A DNA stretch of 64,000 bases from JBOCEF01 sp050586345 (GCF_050586345.1 NZ_JBOCEF010000012.1:31106-95105), one strand, 5' to 3'; shown: positions 43,593 through 55,808, numbered from the stretch's first letter. Translations and numbers: made by a program. The notes: generated by a model from the sequence alone, not told the origin.

Positions 43593-44038
43593 ATCTGCGC
43601 ATCGCCCGCATCCATGCCCTGCCGGAGGGCCTCGGCGCCCTGCGCGCCGCCGCCGCGGCCGAGGGCTTCCGGTTCCTCGACCGCCTCGCCGCGGACTGGA
43701 CCTCGGGCGAGACCCGCTTCGACGCGCCGGGCGAGGCGCTGTTCGCCGCGTGGCGGGGCGGCGCGCTCGTGGCCATTGGCGGCGTCACCCGCGATCCCTG
43801 GGCCGGCGCGGCCCCGGAGCCTTCGCGCACGGGCCGCCTGCGCCGCTTCTACGTCCACCCCTCGGCGCGGCGTCGGGGCGTCGGCGCGGCGCTGCTGGCG
43901 GAGCTGATCGCCGCCGCCCGCCCGCATTTCACCCGCCTGCGCCTGCGCACGGACGAATCCGCCGCCGCCTTCTACGCCGCCCTGGGGTTCGCGCAGACGG
44001 CCGAGCCGGGCGCAACCCATGCAAGGCCGCTCGACTGA
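43568..44038 (+). CDS. GNAT-family N-acetyltransferase
   Basis: A 156-residue GNAT from ATG 43568. The acetyl-CoA binding motif is RRFYVHPSARRRGVGAALLAEL (Q/RxxGxG/A type, here RRRGVG), then LRTDESAAAFYAALGFAQ. Substrate unknown. The start region is duplicated 1.96 kb upstream. Confidence 0.88.
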   Translation: MSRPAPPPDLRIARIHALPEGLGALRAAAAAEGFRFLDRLAADWTSGETRFDAPGEALFAAWRGGALVAIGGVTRDPWAGAAPEPSRTGRLRRFYVHPSARRRGVGAALLAELIAAARPHFTRLRLRTDESAAAFYAALGFAQTAEPGATHARPLD

Positions 44039-44119
44039 CCAGGCCGCCCCGCGCGGCGCCGCCCGCGGATGGGAGAGGGGGCGCGCCCCTCCCCCCGGCA
44101 TCCCGCGCAGAACGCAGAA

Positions 44120-44145
44120 GGGGCCGCGGCGTGAACCGCGGCCCC
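44120..44145. terminator. Bidirectional terminator after GNAT and the CTERM gene
   Basis: GGGGCCGCGG (44120-44129) pairs with CCGCGGCCCC (44136-44145), 6-nt loop. Both adjacent genes converge on it. Confidence 0.75.
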
Positions 44146-44176
44146 CTCCCGTGTCGCCCGCGCCGCGGCGCGGCGG

Positions 44177-44818
44177 TCAGCCGCGCGCGCGGCGGCGCAG
44201 CAGGCCCAGCCCGGCGATCCCGGCCAGCAGCATCGGCGCGGCGGCGGGAACCGGCACATCCGACGTGGCGGTGGCGAAGGACACGTTGTCGATCCCGTAG
44301 GCGTCGGATTGCAGCGCGGTGAACTGCAGCGACGAGAAAGCGGCGTCGGAGATGAAGCCGAAGAAGGTCGGCGTGTAGGAGGGCGTAACCGGCGGCAGCA
44401 GCACGTCGGCGCCCACCTCGATCCGGGTGCGCTGAACCCCGTCGTTGAAATTGAAGAAATCCGCGCCGAACGCGAAGATCGAGCTCGCGAAGCTCATGGT
44501 CGCGGTGTCGCTGCCCAGCGTGCCGACATTGAGCGCGGTGGTCCCGTTGACGTTCACCTCGGCCGTGACGGAGGGCGCGTCGATCATGTTGTAGCCCCCG
44601 ATGTCCAGGGTCGCCGACATGGTCACGGCGCCGACGGTGGCCGACCCGCCGCCGCCGAAAGAGGTGTCGACGAGGACGGAATCGAAGGTCTCGACCGTCA
44701 GCCCGGCGCCCACGGCGGCCTCGAAGGCGGCGCGGTCGGTGAAGGTGGTGAAACTGGCCGACAGCGCCGGCGTGGCGGTCAGCGCGGCCAGCGCCGCGGC
44801 GGCAAGGATCAGGCGCAT
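44177..44818 (-). CDS. PEP/VPLPA-CTERM-type exported protein
   Basis: A 213-residue protein from ATG 44818 behind GAGGGGG. Signal peptide MRLILAAAALAALTATPALS, beta-rich body (FTTFTDRAAFEAAVGAG, GADFFNFNDGVQRTRIEV), and C-terminal VPVPAAAPMLLAGIAGLGLL followed by RRRARG, a CTERM sorting signal. Similar architecture to the VPLPA protein 3 kb away but not a close copy. Confidence 0.85.
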   Translation of the reverse strand: MRLILAAAALAALTATPALSASFTTFTDRAAFEAAVGAGLTVETFDSVLVDTSFGGGGSATVGAVTMSATLDIGGYNMIDAPSVTAEVNVNGTTALNVGTLGSDTATMSFASSIFAFGADFFNFNDGVQRTRIEVGADVLLPPVTPSYTPTFFGFISDAAFSSLQFTALQSDAYGIDNVSFATATSDVPVPAAAPMLLAGIAGLGLLRRRARG

Positions 44819-44951
44819 GTGGGGACCCCCTCGTGCAGTCGAACTTATGGAAACCTGCGCGAGTGTAGGCTCGAAAGCTTGGCCTGGTCCACCATGAAAG
44901 TAGAGATCTGCAACGGTCTGGGGCGGGCGCGGCCCCCCGCGCAACGCGAAA

Positions 44952-44977
44952 GGGGCCGCGGCATCCGCCGCGGCCCC
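44952..44977 (-). terminator. acnA terminator
   Basis: Perfect 11-bp stem (44952-44962 with 44967-44977), ATCC loop; on the minus strand it ends in CCCCTTTCGCG, 36 bp after the acnA stop. Confidence 0.85.
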
Positions 44978-45012
44978 CAATGCCTGCCGGCCCCCGAAGG
45001 ACCAGGCCAGGA

Positions 45013-47787
<2,775 letters not shown>

Positions 47788-48376
47788 GGTGGCTCTCCCT
47801 GTTCTGGGGAGGGGCGCGCGGCTGACGGCGCGTCGCCTCTCGGCTGGGCGCGGGCGGGTCCTGTGCGGCGGAGCCTGTCCACGCAATGGTTCTGCATTCC
47901 GAGGTATGCGGAACCGGGGCGCGGTCAACCCCCGGGGGGGCGCCTTGGCGGGGTTTTTCGGCGGCGGCCGGGCAGGGCGGGGACGCGCGGGCGGGGGCCG
48001 GGGGCTGGGGCTGGGGCCGGGCAGGGCCGGGCAGGGCGCAGGTCTGCAGGCCGAGGGGCGGGGCGGCGCCGAGGGGGGCAGGCGTCGTCCCGGCCGGGGC
48101 GCGCCGGGATGCAGGCGCGGCGGCGCCGTGCCGCCATCCCGCGCCCGGGGCCCGGCGCCTGGCCTCGGCCGTCCAACGGCGCCCATCCCGGGCGCCCCCG
48201 CCCTGCGCATCGCGGCATTCCCCCTCCCGGCATTCCCTCCGGCGCGCCCACCCCTGGCGTCGCGCGCCCGCTCCGCGCCGCGCCCGCCTGGCCGCGCCCG
48301 CCGCCGACGCGCCCTGCCGCCCCCCGCGGCGCGCCGCCGCTTCCTTCGCGGCCCCCTCGCGGCTAAGAACACGGCC
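47788..48376. promoter_or_regulatory. acnA-ccmA divergent region with a 28-bp dyad
   Basis: A 589-bp gap. GGTTCTGCAT (47888-47897) and ATGCGGAACC (47906-47915) form an inverted repeat with one mismatch, about 100 bp upstream of acnA, in the least GC-rich part of the gap. It could be an iron- or redox-sensor site. The rest (47930-48370) is low-complexity GC sequence with GGGCAGGGCC-type repeats; no gene or RNA is recognised. Confidence 0.45.
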
Positions 48377-49129
48377 ATGGAGCTTACCGTTCATGACCTC
48401 GCCTGCCGCCGCGCGGGCCGCCTCGTCTTCTCCGGCGCCGCGTTCAGCCTGCGCAGCGGAGAGATCGCGCTGCTGCGCGGGCCGAACGGGTCGGGCAAAT
48501 CCTCGCTGATCCGGGTGCTGGCGGGCATGGTCCCGATCGCCGGGGGGCGGGCGCGCCTCGACCGCGGCGACGGCGCCCCGGTGGATCTTGCGAAGGACGG
48601 CGAGACCTGGCGCGAGAGCGTGGCGCTTGCCGGCCACCTCGATGCCGTCAAACCGGCGCTGACGGTGCGGGAGAATCTCGACTGGCTCGCGCGCCTGCAC
48701 GGGACCGGCCCCGACCGGGCGCAGACGGCGCTCGAGGCGATGCGGCTGGCGCCGCTTGCCGACGACCCGGCGGCGTATTGTTCCGCCGGGCAGAAGCGGC
48801 GGCTGGGGCTGGCGCGGCTCTTGGTGATGGACCGCCCGCTCTGGCTCCTGGACGAACCGACGGTGTCGCTCGACGCCGAATCCGCGGCGATGTTCGCCCG
48901 CATCGTGCGCGCGCATGTGGAGGGCGGCGGCATGGCGGTGGCGGCGACGCATATCGACCTCGGCCTCGGCGAGGCGCAGGTGGTGGACATGGGCCGCTTC
49001 GGCAACTCCCGCACCACCGGGGCCGCCGCCTCCGGCGCCGCGCCGGGGGGGGCGGGCCCGGCCGCCGGGGCGCCGCCCGCGCCGGGCAAGCCCGCGCTCG
49101 ACGATCCCTTCCTGTCGGGAGAGTGGTGA
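48377..49129 (+). CDS. ccmA: Haem exporter ATPase CcmA
   Basis: A 250-residue ABC ATPase of the cytochrome c maturation system from ATG 48377. Walker A GPNGSGKSS, signature CSAGQKRRLGLAR (CcmA-type), Walker B LWLLDEPTVSLD. With CcmB/C it releases holo-CcmE for haem delivery. The C-terminal 45 residues (Gly/Ala/Pro-rich, then DDPFLSGEW) extend beyond the usual length. ccmB follows with a 1-bp gap. Confidence 0.94.
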   Translation: MELTVHDLACRRAGRLVFSGAAFSLRSGEIALLRGPNGSGKSSLIRVLAGMVPIAGGRARLDRGDGAPVDLAKDGETWRESVALAGHLDAVKPALTVRENLDWLARLHGTGPDRAQTALEAMRLAPLADDPAAYCSAGQKRRLGLARLLVMDRPLWLLDEPTVSLDAESAAMFARIVRAHVEGGGMAVAATHIDLGLGEAQVVDMGRFGNSRTTGAAASGAAPGGAGPAAGAPPAPGKPALDDPFLSGEW

Positions 49130-49130
49130 G

Positions 49131-49796
49131 ATGGCCGCGTTCCTGTCCCTGGTGCTGCGCGACCTGCGCCTCGCCTTCCGCATCGGCGGCGGCGGGCTGC
49201 TGGGCCTCGGCTTCTTCCTCGTCGCCGTGCTGATGACCCCGCTGGGCGTGGGGCCCGAGGGCGACATCCTCTCGCGCTCGGCCCCCGGGGTGATCTGGGT
49301 GGCGGCGCTGCTGGCTTGCCTTCTGTCGCTCGACCGGCTGTTCCAGGCGGACCTTGAAGACGGCTCGCTCGACCAGATCGCGCTGTCGCCGCTGCCGCTG
49401 GAGGCGGTGGTGATCGCCAAGTCCCTCGCGCATTTCATCGCCACCGGCCTGCCGCTGGCCGCCGCGGCGCCGGTGCTGGCGCTGACGCTGCACCTGCCGC
49501 AGGAGGGGTTCGTGACGCTGGTCCTGAGCCTGCTGATCGGCGCGCCCGCGCTGTCGCTGACCGGGGCGGTGGGCGCCGCGCTGACGGTGGGCGTGCGGCG
49601 GGGGGGGCTGCTGCTCTCGGTGCTGGTGCTGCCGCTTTACGTGCCCACGCTGATCTTCGGCGCGCGGGCGGTGGACGACGCGGCGATGGGCCAGCCGCCG
49701 GGGCCGGCGCTCTTGTTCCTCGGGGCCGTCACGCTGCTCTCCTGCGCCGTCGGGCCGATCGCGGCGGCGGCGGCGCTGCGCATCAACCTGCGGTGA
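49131..49796 (+). CDS. ccmB: Haem exporter membrane subunit CcmB
   Basis: A 221-residue membrane protein with six helices. The CcmB signature is present: FLVAVLMTPLGVGPE, DRLFQADLEDGSLDQIALSP and VLPLYVPTLIFGARAVD. It pairs with CcmA. ccmC does not follow; recR does. Confidence 0.95.
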   Translation: MAAFLSLVLRDLRLAFRIGGGGLLGLGFFLVAVLMTPLGVGPEGDILSRSAPGVIWVAALLACLLSLDRLFQADLEDGSLDQIALSPLPLEAVVIAKSLAHFIATGLPLAAAAPVLALTLHLPQEGFVTLVLSLLIGAPALSLTGAVGAALTVGVRRGGLLLSVLVLPLYVPTLIFGARAVDDAAMGQPPGPALLFLGAVTLLSCAVGPIAAAAALRINLR

Positions 49797-49893
49797 CGGG
49801 CGTGAACCGGGCGGGCTTGACCGGGGACGCGGCGCGCCCCACCGTGTCGCGTACGAAACGGGAACGCGGGCCACGGTCCGGGAGGCGGGTGAG

Positions 49894-50553
49894 ATGAGCG
49901 CAGGACAGCCCACCGGAACAGGCGATGGCGGGCGCGGCGGCAATGGCGGGGCGGGCAATGGCGGCCCCTCGGGCCTCGACGCCCTGATCGCGCTGATGGC
50001 GCGGCTGCCGGGGCTGGGGCCGCGCTCGGCCCGCCGCGCCGCGCTGCACCTTGCGCGCAACCGCGAGACGCTGCTGGCCCCGCTGGCCGAGGCCTTCGCC
50101 GAGGCCGCCGCCACCATCCGCCCCTGCGAGACCTGCGGGAACATCTCGGCCGCCCCGGTGTGCAGCATCTGCGCCGACCCGCGCCGCGACGGCGCGCTGG
50201 TCTGCGTGGTGGCGGATGTCGCCGATCTCTGGGCGATGGAGCGGGGCGGCGCCTTCCGCGGCCGCTACCATGTCCTCGGCGGGCTGCTCTCGGCGCTCGA
50301 CGGGGTGGGGCCGGAGGATCTCGGGATCCCCGCCCTCGCCGCGCGGGTGCAGGCGGATGGGGTGCGCGAGGCGATCCTGGCGCTTCCGGCCACGGTGGAC
50401 GGGCAGACCACGGCGCATGTCGTCGCCGACCACCTGCGCGACGCGGGGGCCGAGGTCACCACGCTGGCGCAGGGCGTGCCGGTGGGGGGAGAGCTGGACT
50501 TCCTCGACGACGGGACGATCTCGGCGGCCTTGCGGGCGCGGCGGGCGCTGTAG
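49894..50553 (+). CDS. recR: Recombination protein RecR
   Basis: A 219-residue RecR from ATG 49894 (GGGAGGCGGG upstream). HhH region ALMARLPGLGPRSARRAALH, Cys4 zinc finger CETCGNISAAPVCSIC, Toprim domain (VCVVADVADLWAMER, YHVLGGLLSALDGVGPEDLG) and C-terminal Walker-B-like region. It loads RecA with RecF/RecO. A Gly-rich N-terminal extension of about 25 residues is unusual. Confidence 0.96.
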   Translation: MSAGQPTGTGDGGRGGNGGAGNGGPSGLDALIALMARLPGLGPRSARRAALHLARNRETLLAPLAEAFAEAAATIRPCETCGNISAAPVCSICADPRRDGALVCVVADVADLWAMERGGAFRGRYHVLGGLLSALDGVGPEDLGIPALAARVQADGVREAILALPATVDGQTTAHVVADHLRDAGAEVTTLAQGVPVGGELDFLDDGTISAALRARRAL

Positions 50554-50574
50554 GCGCCGTGGGGGCGGGGCGGC

Positions 50575-52497
50575 TCAGCCCCCGATCCGCAGCAGCCACC
50601 AGCCGATGAAATACGGCATCATCACCTTGTTCGACAGCGCGATCCCCTCGCGCACCCCGCCCTTTTCGGCGGCGTCCAGCGCGGCGTCCCAGCGGGCGGC
50701 GTCGACGATTTCGGCCCAGGCGGGATGGGTGCGGAAGGCGCGGCCCTCCGCGCGGATCCGCGGGATGGCGGCGGCCTGAAGGCGGGCGTAGTCGGGCTGG
50801 AACGGCGCCTTGTCGGGCCGCGCGGCCACCTGCGGCAGGCGCCCGGCCAGCAGGCGGCGGGCGAGGCCGCGGGTGCGGCCCCCCGGCTCGCCTTCCGCCG
50901 GGAACAGGCGCAGCTCCGGTGGCATCGCCAGCACCGCGCGCAGCAGGTCGAGGTCCAGCAGCGGCGTCATTCGCCCCATGCGGCCTCCCCCGGGCAAAGG
51001 CGCCAGGTCCTGCACTGTCCAGGCCGGGAGGCGCCCCAGCTCCGCCGCCTCCTCCGCCGCCATGGACCAGAGGCGACGCCGCCGCCAGGCGCGCCCCGCC
51101 TCGGCCATCCGCGCGGCCAGCGCGGGGGAGCGCGCCATGCCCGCCGCCAGCTCCGCGTCCGGGTCCCCGGGCCGCAGACGCATCCAGGCGGCGAAAGCGG
51201 CCGAGGGCTTCACCAGGTCGCCGATCAGGATGTTGCGCAGGCGGCCGCCGCGGGCCCGGCGCGCCGCGATCTCCTCCGCCATGGCGCGGGGGCCTCCCGC
51301 GGCGAACCACTCCGCCAGCGTCGGGCGGGCGTGCGAGGACAGGCAGAAATCCCCGCCCATGCCGTTGAGCGCGGCGCCGATCCCGGCCTCCTCCATCCGC
51401 CGCGCGACGTGCAGGCCTGCGAAGCCCGCCGGGTCGGGGCAGGGCATGGCGGCGCGGTCCATGTGGTGCTGCGCGCCCGCGAGGAAATCGGCGCCCTCCG
51501 GCCCGATCTCGGTCAGCTCCAACCCCAGCGCGCGCGTCACCGCCGCCCGGGCCGCGGCCTCGGCGCCGGCGTTGTAATCATCCCCTTCCATCGGCGCGGG
51601 GACGGCGGCGAAGGCGGGCAGGGGGCCGCGGCCCTCGCTCCAGAGCGCGATCAGCGCGCTGTCGAGCCCGCCCGAGAGCTGGATCGCGGGCGCCCGCCCC
51701 GTCGCCTCGGCCAGCGCGATGCGCCCCGCGACGGCGGCGCGGCCGCGGGCGTGCAGCGCCTGAAGCGCGTCATCCGGGGACAGGGCGGCCACCGCCGGGT
51801 CCGGGCGCAGCGGCGCGGCGGGAAGGATGCGCCGCGCGGGCCCCTCGGCCACGAGGCGCGCGCCGCGGGGAACCTCCTTCACGCCTTCGAACGGGGAATG
51901 GCCCGGCCCGCAGTCCCGGAAGGTCAGCATCAGCGCCAGCGACACGAGGTCCGGCGCCCGCGACACCCCCGGCGCGGCCAGCAGCGCGGCGGGGTGCGAG
52001 GCGAAGAGCAGCGCGCCCCCCGGCCCCGCGGCGGTCCAGAGCGGCAGGCGCCCGAACGGGTCGCGCAGCAGGGTCAGCCGCGCGGGGCGCCCCGGCGCGG
52101 CGGGGGCGTAGCGAGCGGTGGCCCAGCGCCCCTCGATCCGCGGGTCGGGGTCATCGCCGAGCGCGGCGATGTCGGGCAGCCGGTCCGCGCCCGCCGCGGC
52201 CAGCGCATCCACCGCGGCGTCGGGGCGTCGGATCAGCTCGACAAGGCCGAAGCACAGCGCGTCGCCGTCCTTCGCGATCCGCGCGCGGAGCGGGGCGGGG
52301 GCGTCCACGGCGCCCGGCCAGCGCAGGGCGGCGGCGAGGCCGGGGGCGGTCAGGTCCTCGCCCGTCCACGCCCCGTCCGGGACCGCCGCGCCCATGGCGG
52401 CGCGCAGCGCGGCGGGGGCGTCCGGCGCCGCGCCGGGGGCGAAGGCGCCGAAGAACACGGGGCCGACATCCGGGCCGATCTGCACGCCCCCGCTCAC
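50575..52497 (-). CDS. Lasso peptide cyclase (asparagine-synthetase homologue)
   Basis: A 640-residue AS-B-like protein starting at GTG 52497, the first in-frame start after the RRE gene's stop 14 bp upstream. The N-terminal glutaminase-like domain lacks the catalytic N-terminal Cys. The PP-loop QLSGGLDSALIAL is near residues 271-283, followed by LNGMGGDFCLSSHARPTL. In lasso clusters this enzyme adenylates an Asp/Glu side chain and closes the macrolactam with the core N-terminus. Same strand and order as the RRE and kinase genes (kinase, RRE, cyclase), divergent from the methyltransferase and precursor genes. Confidence 0.88.
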   Translation of the reverse strand: MSGGVQIGPDVGPVFFGAFAPGAAPDAPAALRAAMGAAVPDGAWTGEDLTAPGLAAALRWPGAVDAPAPLRARIAKDGDALCFGLVELIRRPDAAVDALAAAGADRLPDIAALGDDPDPRIEGRWATARYAPAAPGRPARLTLLRDPFGRLPLWTAAGPGGALLFASHPAALLAAPGVSRAPDLVSLALMLTFRDCGPGHSPFEGVKEVPRGARLVAEGPARRILPAAPLRPDPAVAALSPDDALQALHARGRAAVAGRIALAEATGRAPAIQLSGGLDSALIALWSEGRGPLPAFAAVPAPMEGDDYNAGAEAAARAAVTRALGLELTEIGPEGADFLAGAQHHMDRAAMPCPDPAGFAGLHVARRMEEAGIGAALNGMGGDFCLSSHARPTLAEWFAAGGPRAMAEEIAARRARGGRLRNILIGDLVKPSAAFAAWMRLRPGDPDAELAAGMARSPALAARMAEAGRAWRRRRLWSMAAEEAAELGRLPAWTVQDLAPLPGGGRMGRMTPLLDLDLLRAVLAMPPELRLFPAEGEPGGRTRGLARRLLAGRLPQVAARPDKAPFQPDYARLQAAAIPRIRAEGRAFRTHPAWAEIVDAARWDAALDAAEKGGVREGIALSNKVMMPYFIGWWLLRIGG

Positions 52498-52510
52498 CGC
52501 GCCGCCATGC

Positions 52511-52798
52511 TCAGGCGCCGCCGCGCTCGACCAGGCCCTCGGCCTCCAGCACCTCCAGCATCTCGGCGATGTCGCCCGCGATCCGCTCGGGCGCCGCGTC
52601 ATAGCTCTCGGCCAGCGCCTCGGCGACCTGGGCGAGGGTCCGCGGCTGCTCCAGCGCCGCCCACACGTCCGCGGCCACCGCGTCGAGGCCGACGTAACGC
52701 GACCCGTCCGGGCCCAGCAGCACCAGCTCCTCGGGGCCGAGGCGCGCCTCCATGGCCCCGGGGCGGCGACGGAACAGGGGGGCGTCGGGGTCGGTCAT
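52511..52798 (-). CDS. PqqD-like RiPP recognition element (lasso B1)
   Basis: A 95-residue stand-alone RRE of the PqqD fold from ATG 52798 (EELVLLGPDGSRYVGLDAVAAD and LAEALAESYDAAPERIAGDI). It binds the precursor leader and presents it to the peptidase and cyclase. Encoded between kinase and cyclase with short gaps (33 and 13 bp), so it belongs to one operon. Confidence 0.9.
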   Translation of the reverse strand: MTDPDAPLFRRRPGAMEARLGPEELVLLGPDGSRYVGLDAVAADVWAALEQPRTLAQVAEALAESYDAAPERIAGDIAEMLEVLEAEGLVERGGA

Positions 52799-52831
52799 GC
52801 AATGGGCTCCGCGGCGAGAAGGGGCAGGCGA

Positions 52832-53908
52832 TCAATCGCCACCGGAGTGCACCAGCCCGGCCACGAGGTCCAGCGTCTCCTCGGTCGCGGCGAAGGCGCG
52901 CGGGCGCAGCAGCCGGTAGCAGGGCACGGCGCCGGCGATCTGCGCGGCGCGGGCCATGAAGCCGGGCGCAAGGCCCATCGCCTCGGCCAGCGGGCGGCGC
53001 GCCACGGCGCCGGTCAGCAGCGGCACCGCACCGAAGGGCGCGAGGCGCGAGAGCCGCGGGCGCGCCGTTTCCGGGTGCAGCCAGCCGAGATGCACAACCG
53101 CCCGCAGGGGCGCCGGGAACGGCACGCCCGGCATCTCGGCCGCCCAGGTCAGCACCGATTTCTCGATCCCCGGCCGGGCGCCGCGCGCCCCCGCATCCGC
53201 GAGCCCCGCTTCGCTGTCGGACCAGAGCTTGGCCGTGCGCAGCGAGCGTTCCACCGCGGCCCCCTCGACCCCGTCCGCGGCGCCGACCGAGACCGCGATC
53301 ATGTCGTCGCCCACCAGCGATAGCCCGCGCGCGCCCAGCATGGCGGCGAGGGTGGACTTGCCCGCCCCGCTCTCGCCCAGCAGCAGCACGGCGCCGGAGG
53401 GCCCCGCCGCGGCGGCGGCATGCAGCGGCATCCGCCCGCGCTGGAGCAGCAGCACCGTGCCCGCGCTGTAACCGATCAGCAGGCGGCGCAGGTCCTCCGG
53501 CGCGTCGGGGGCGTCGAGGGTGACGCGCGCGCCGTCCTCGACCGCCATGCGCAGCCCGCGCCCGGTGATGATGACGCGGGAGGGCGCGACGAGCCGCGCG
53601 TCGTCGAAGCGCGGCGCCTCGGCCGGGGGCGGGGCGACGGGGCCGGGGCGCGCGGTCACCTCGGCCGCCGCGTCCGGCGGCGCGGGATGGGCGCCGGGGA
53701 CCGGCCAGGCGCTGTCATGGATCAGCCCGTGCATGTCGAGAAGGACCGGCGCGGCGGGGGCGGCGCCGGGGGCGGCGTCCGGGGCGGCGGCGGCATCGGG
53801 CGCAGGGGCCGCCGCCGCGGCGGGGTACGGGGGGGCGCCGCCCACGCGGTCCGCGGGCGCGGCGGGACGCGCCGAGGGGAAGCGGCCCGCGGGGATGCGC
53901 GCCGTCAT
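52832..53908 (-). CDS. HPr-kinase-like lasso peptide kinase
   Basis: A 358-residue protein. A long Ala/Pro-rich N-terminus (about 1-90) precedes an HprK-like P-loop domain with Walker A LLLGESGAGKSTLAAM (about 174-186), LVGDDMIAV and KLWSDSEAGLADAG. In paeninodin-type clusters a kinase of this family phosphorylates the C-terminal Ser of the precursor. Here the precursor has Ser44, third from its end, so the target may differ. First gene of the minus-strand operon, divergent from the methyltransferase gene (160 bp). Confidence 0.87.
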   Translation of the reverse strand: MTARIPAGRFPSARPAAPADRVGGAPPYPAAAAAPAPDAAAAPDAAPGAAPAAPVLLDMHGLIHDSAWPVPGAHPAPPDAAAEVTARPGPVAPPPAEAPRFDDARLVAPSRVIITGRGLRMAVEDGARVTLDAPDAPEDLRRLLIGYSAGTVLLLQRGRMPLHAAAAAGPSGAVLLLGESGAGKSTLAAMLGARGLSLVGDDMIAVSVGAADGVEGAAVERSLRTAKLWSDSEAGLADAGARGARPGIEKSVLTWAAEMPGVPFPAPLRAVVHLGWLHPETARPRLSRLAPFGAVPLLTGAVARRPLAEAMGLAPGFMARAAQIAGAVPCYRLLRPRAFAATEETLDLVAGLVHSGGD

Positions 53909-54068
53909 CTGCTGCCGTTCCGCTGCGTCGCCATTTCCGCGTCCCTCGCCTGCCGCGCGCCGGCCGCGCGCCCGGTCGGGGCGCGGGGGGCCGGCACGGC
54001 GCCGCGTTGCCCCGGGGCCGGAACTTGCCTATCAGCGGGGAAGGGATCAACCGCGGAAAGGCCCCGCC

Positions 54069-55712
54069 ATGTCCGAGACCTCGCGCAACGGCGCCGCGCC
54101 CGCCGCGCCCGGGCCCTCCGCCGGGCCCTCCGCCGGGCCCTCCGCCGGGTCTTCCTCCGGCCGCCCCCCCGCCTCCTCCGCCGGTCCCGTTCGCGCCCTC
54201 GCCCCGGCGGGGCCCGAGCTGCGCGCCCGCGCCCTGCACCAGCCGCTGGCCGAACCGCTGCGCATCGACGCGGCGCTGGCGCTGTCGGGGCGGGCCGGGC
54301 TGGCGCCCCCGGGGCGGCCGCTGCGCGCGCTGCTGCTGGGCTGCGGCGCGGGGGAAAGCGCGGCGATCCTCGCCGCCGCCGGGGTCGCGGTCACCGTGCT
54401 CGAACCCTTCGGCCCCGCCGCGGAAAGCGCCGCGGCCCTGCTGCGCGCCGCGGACCTGCCGGGGGCGGTCCACCACGCGCCCTTCGCGCGCTGGGCCGCG
54501 CTCGACCTGCCGGACGTGGAGCTTGCGGTGATGGCCGAGGGCTGGTCCGGCCTGCCCGGGGCCGACCGCGCCCACATCGCCGCCCTTCTCGGCGCCCGCC
54601 TGCGCCGCGGCGGGGCGCTGTTCCTCGCCCATGCCGCCTGGCCCGGCGGGCTCGAGGACGCGCCGCTGCGCCGCCTGGCGCGCCTCGCCTGGCTGCGCGC
54701 CGACCCGGACCTGCCGCGGGCGGCGCGGGCGCAGGCGGCGCTGGCCGACCTGTCGGCGCTGCTGCCGCAGGCGCACACGCTGCTGCGGGCCCATGCCTCC
54801 TACCTCTCGCGCCTCGACGAGATCCGCGCCCTGCCGCCGCTGCGCGCGGCCGAGACGTGGTTCGAGGCGGAGTACATGCCCGAGACCCTCGGCGCGCTGG
54901 CCGCCCGCCTGCGCCCGGCGGGGATCCGGGACCTCGCCCCCGCCGACCCGACGCGCCTGGCCGAGGGGCTCGATTTGTCCGAGGCGCAGCGGGCCGCGGT
55001 CGGGGCGGGGGCCGCGGGCGGGGCGGGGGGCGCGGTCGGGGCGGGGGCCGATCCGTTCCTGCGCGCCGAGGCCGAGGACATGCTGACCCGCCGCGCCGCG
55101 CGCGCCGACCTGTTGCTGCGCCGCGCGCCCGGGAAGGGGGCGGACCCGGACGGGCCGGGGCCGCTGTTCCTGCGCCTCGGGCCGGTCGAGGACGCGCTGG
55201 CGGCGCCGCTGACCGGCTTCCTCGGCCCCCACGCGATGGCCGAGGAAGTCTACGCCCCCCTCCTCTCGGCCCTGTCCGAGGCGACGCCGCGCCCCCTCGC
55301 CGACCTCGCCGCCGCGCTGGACCGGCCGCGCGCCGCGCTGCGCCAGCAACTTGCGGCGCTGGTCGGGCAGGGGCTGGCCGCCGCGGCGCCGGATAAGGAG
55401 GCCGCGGACCGGATCGCCCCCGCCTGCGCCCGCGCCAACGCCGCGCTCGACGCGCTGGACGCGGGGCCCTGGCGGGTCTCGGCCCGGCTCGGCGGCGGCG
55501 TGGCGCTGTCGCCGGCGGCCCGCTTCGCGCTGCGCGGGCCCGGCGCGGCGGCGCGGGCGGGCGGCGCCGGGGCGGGGGAGCTGGCCGCGCTCTGGGCGTC
55601 GTCTGACGAATCGGCGCCGCAACTCGAGGGCGAGCGGCGGCGGGACATCGCCCGCGCGCTGGGCGAAGAATCGGAGCGCCTCGGGCTGTTGCGGGCTGAA
55701 ACGACGATTTGA
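54069..55712 (+). CDS. SAM methyltransferase with methyltransferase-regulatory domain
   Basis: A 547-residue protein from ATG 54069. After a Ser/Pro/Ala-rich N-terminus, a Rossmann methyltransferase domain has motif I LLLGCGAGESAAIL (about 87-100) and VLEPFGPAAESAA. About residues 255-380 resemble the MethyTransf_Reg domain (AETWFEAEYMPETLGALAAR, DPFLRAEAEDMLTRRAARAD). The C-terminal third (about 390-547) has a winged-helix-like AALDRPRAALRQQLAALVGQG. It lies just upstream of the precursor in the lasso cluster, on the same strand, so it is a likely tailoring enzyme; the residue methylated is unknown. Confidence 0.8.
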   Translation: MSETSRNGAAPAAPGPSAGPSAGPSAGSSSGRPPASSAGPVRALAPAGPELRARALHQPLAEPLRIDAALALSGRAGLAPPGRPLRALLLGCGAGESAAILAAAGVAVTVLEPFGPAAESAAALLRAADLPGAVHHAPFARWAALDLPDVELAVMAEGWSGLPGADRAHIAALLGARLRRGGALFLAHAAWPGGLEDAPLRRLARLAWLRADPDLPRAARAQAALADLSALLPQAHTLLRAHASYLSRLDEIRALPPLRAAETWFEAEYMPETLGALAARLRPAGIRDLAPADPTRLAEGLDLSEAQRAAVGAGAAGGAGGAVGAGADPFLRAEAEDMLTRRAARADLLLRRAPGKGADPDGPGPLFLRLGPVEDALAAPLTGFLGPHAMAEEVYAPLLSALSEATPRPLADLAAALDRPRAALRQQLAALVGQGLAAAAPDKEAADRIAPACARANAALDALDAGPWRVSARLGGGVALSPAARFALRGPGAAARAGGAGAGELAALWASSDESAPQLEGERRRDIARALGEESERLGLLRAETTI

Positions 55713-55808
55713 CTCAAGCGCGCGGGCGCGATTGCGGCGTGAATGACACGCACCCCCCCGTGTTGCAGCGCCGCGTGCATGATTTTCGGCATCGCCGCAT
55801 ATTGCCCT

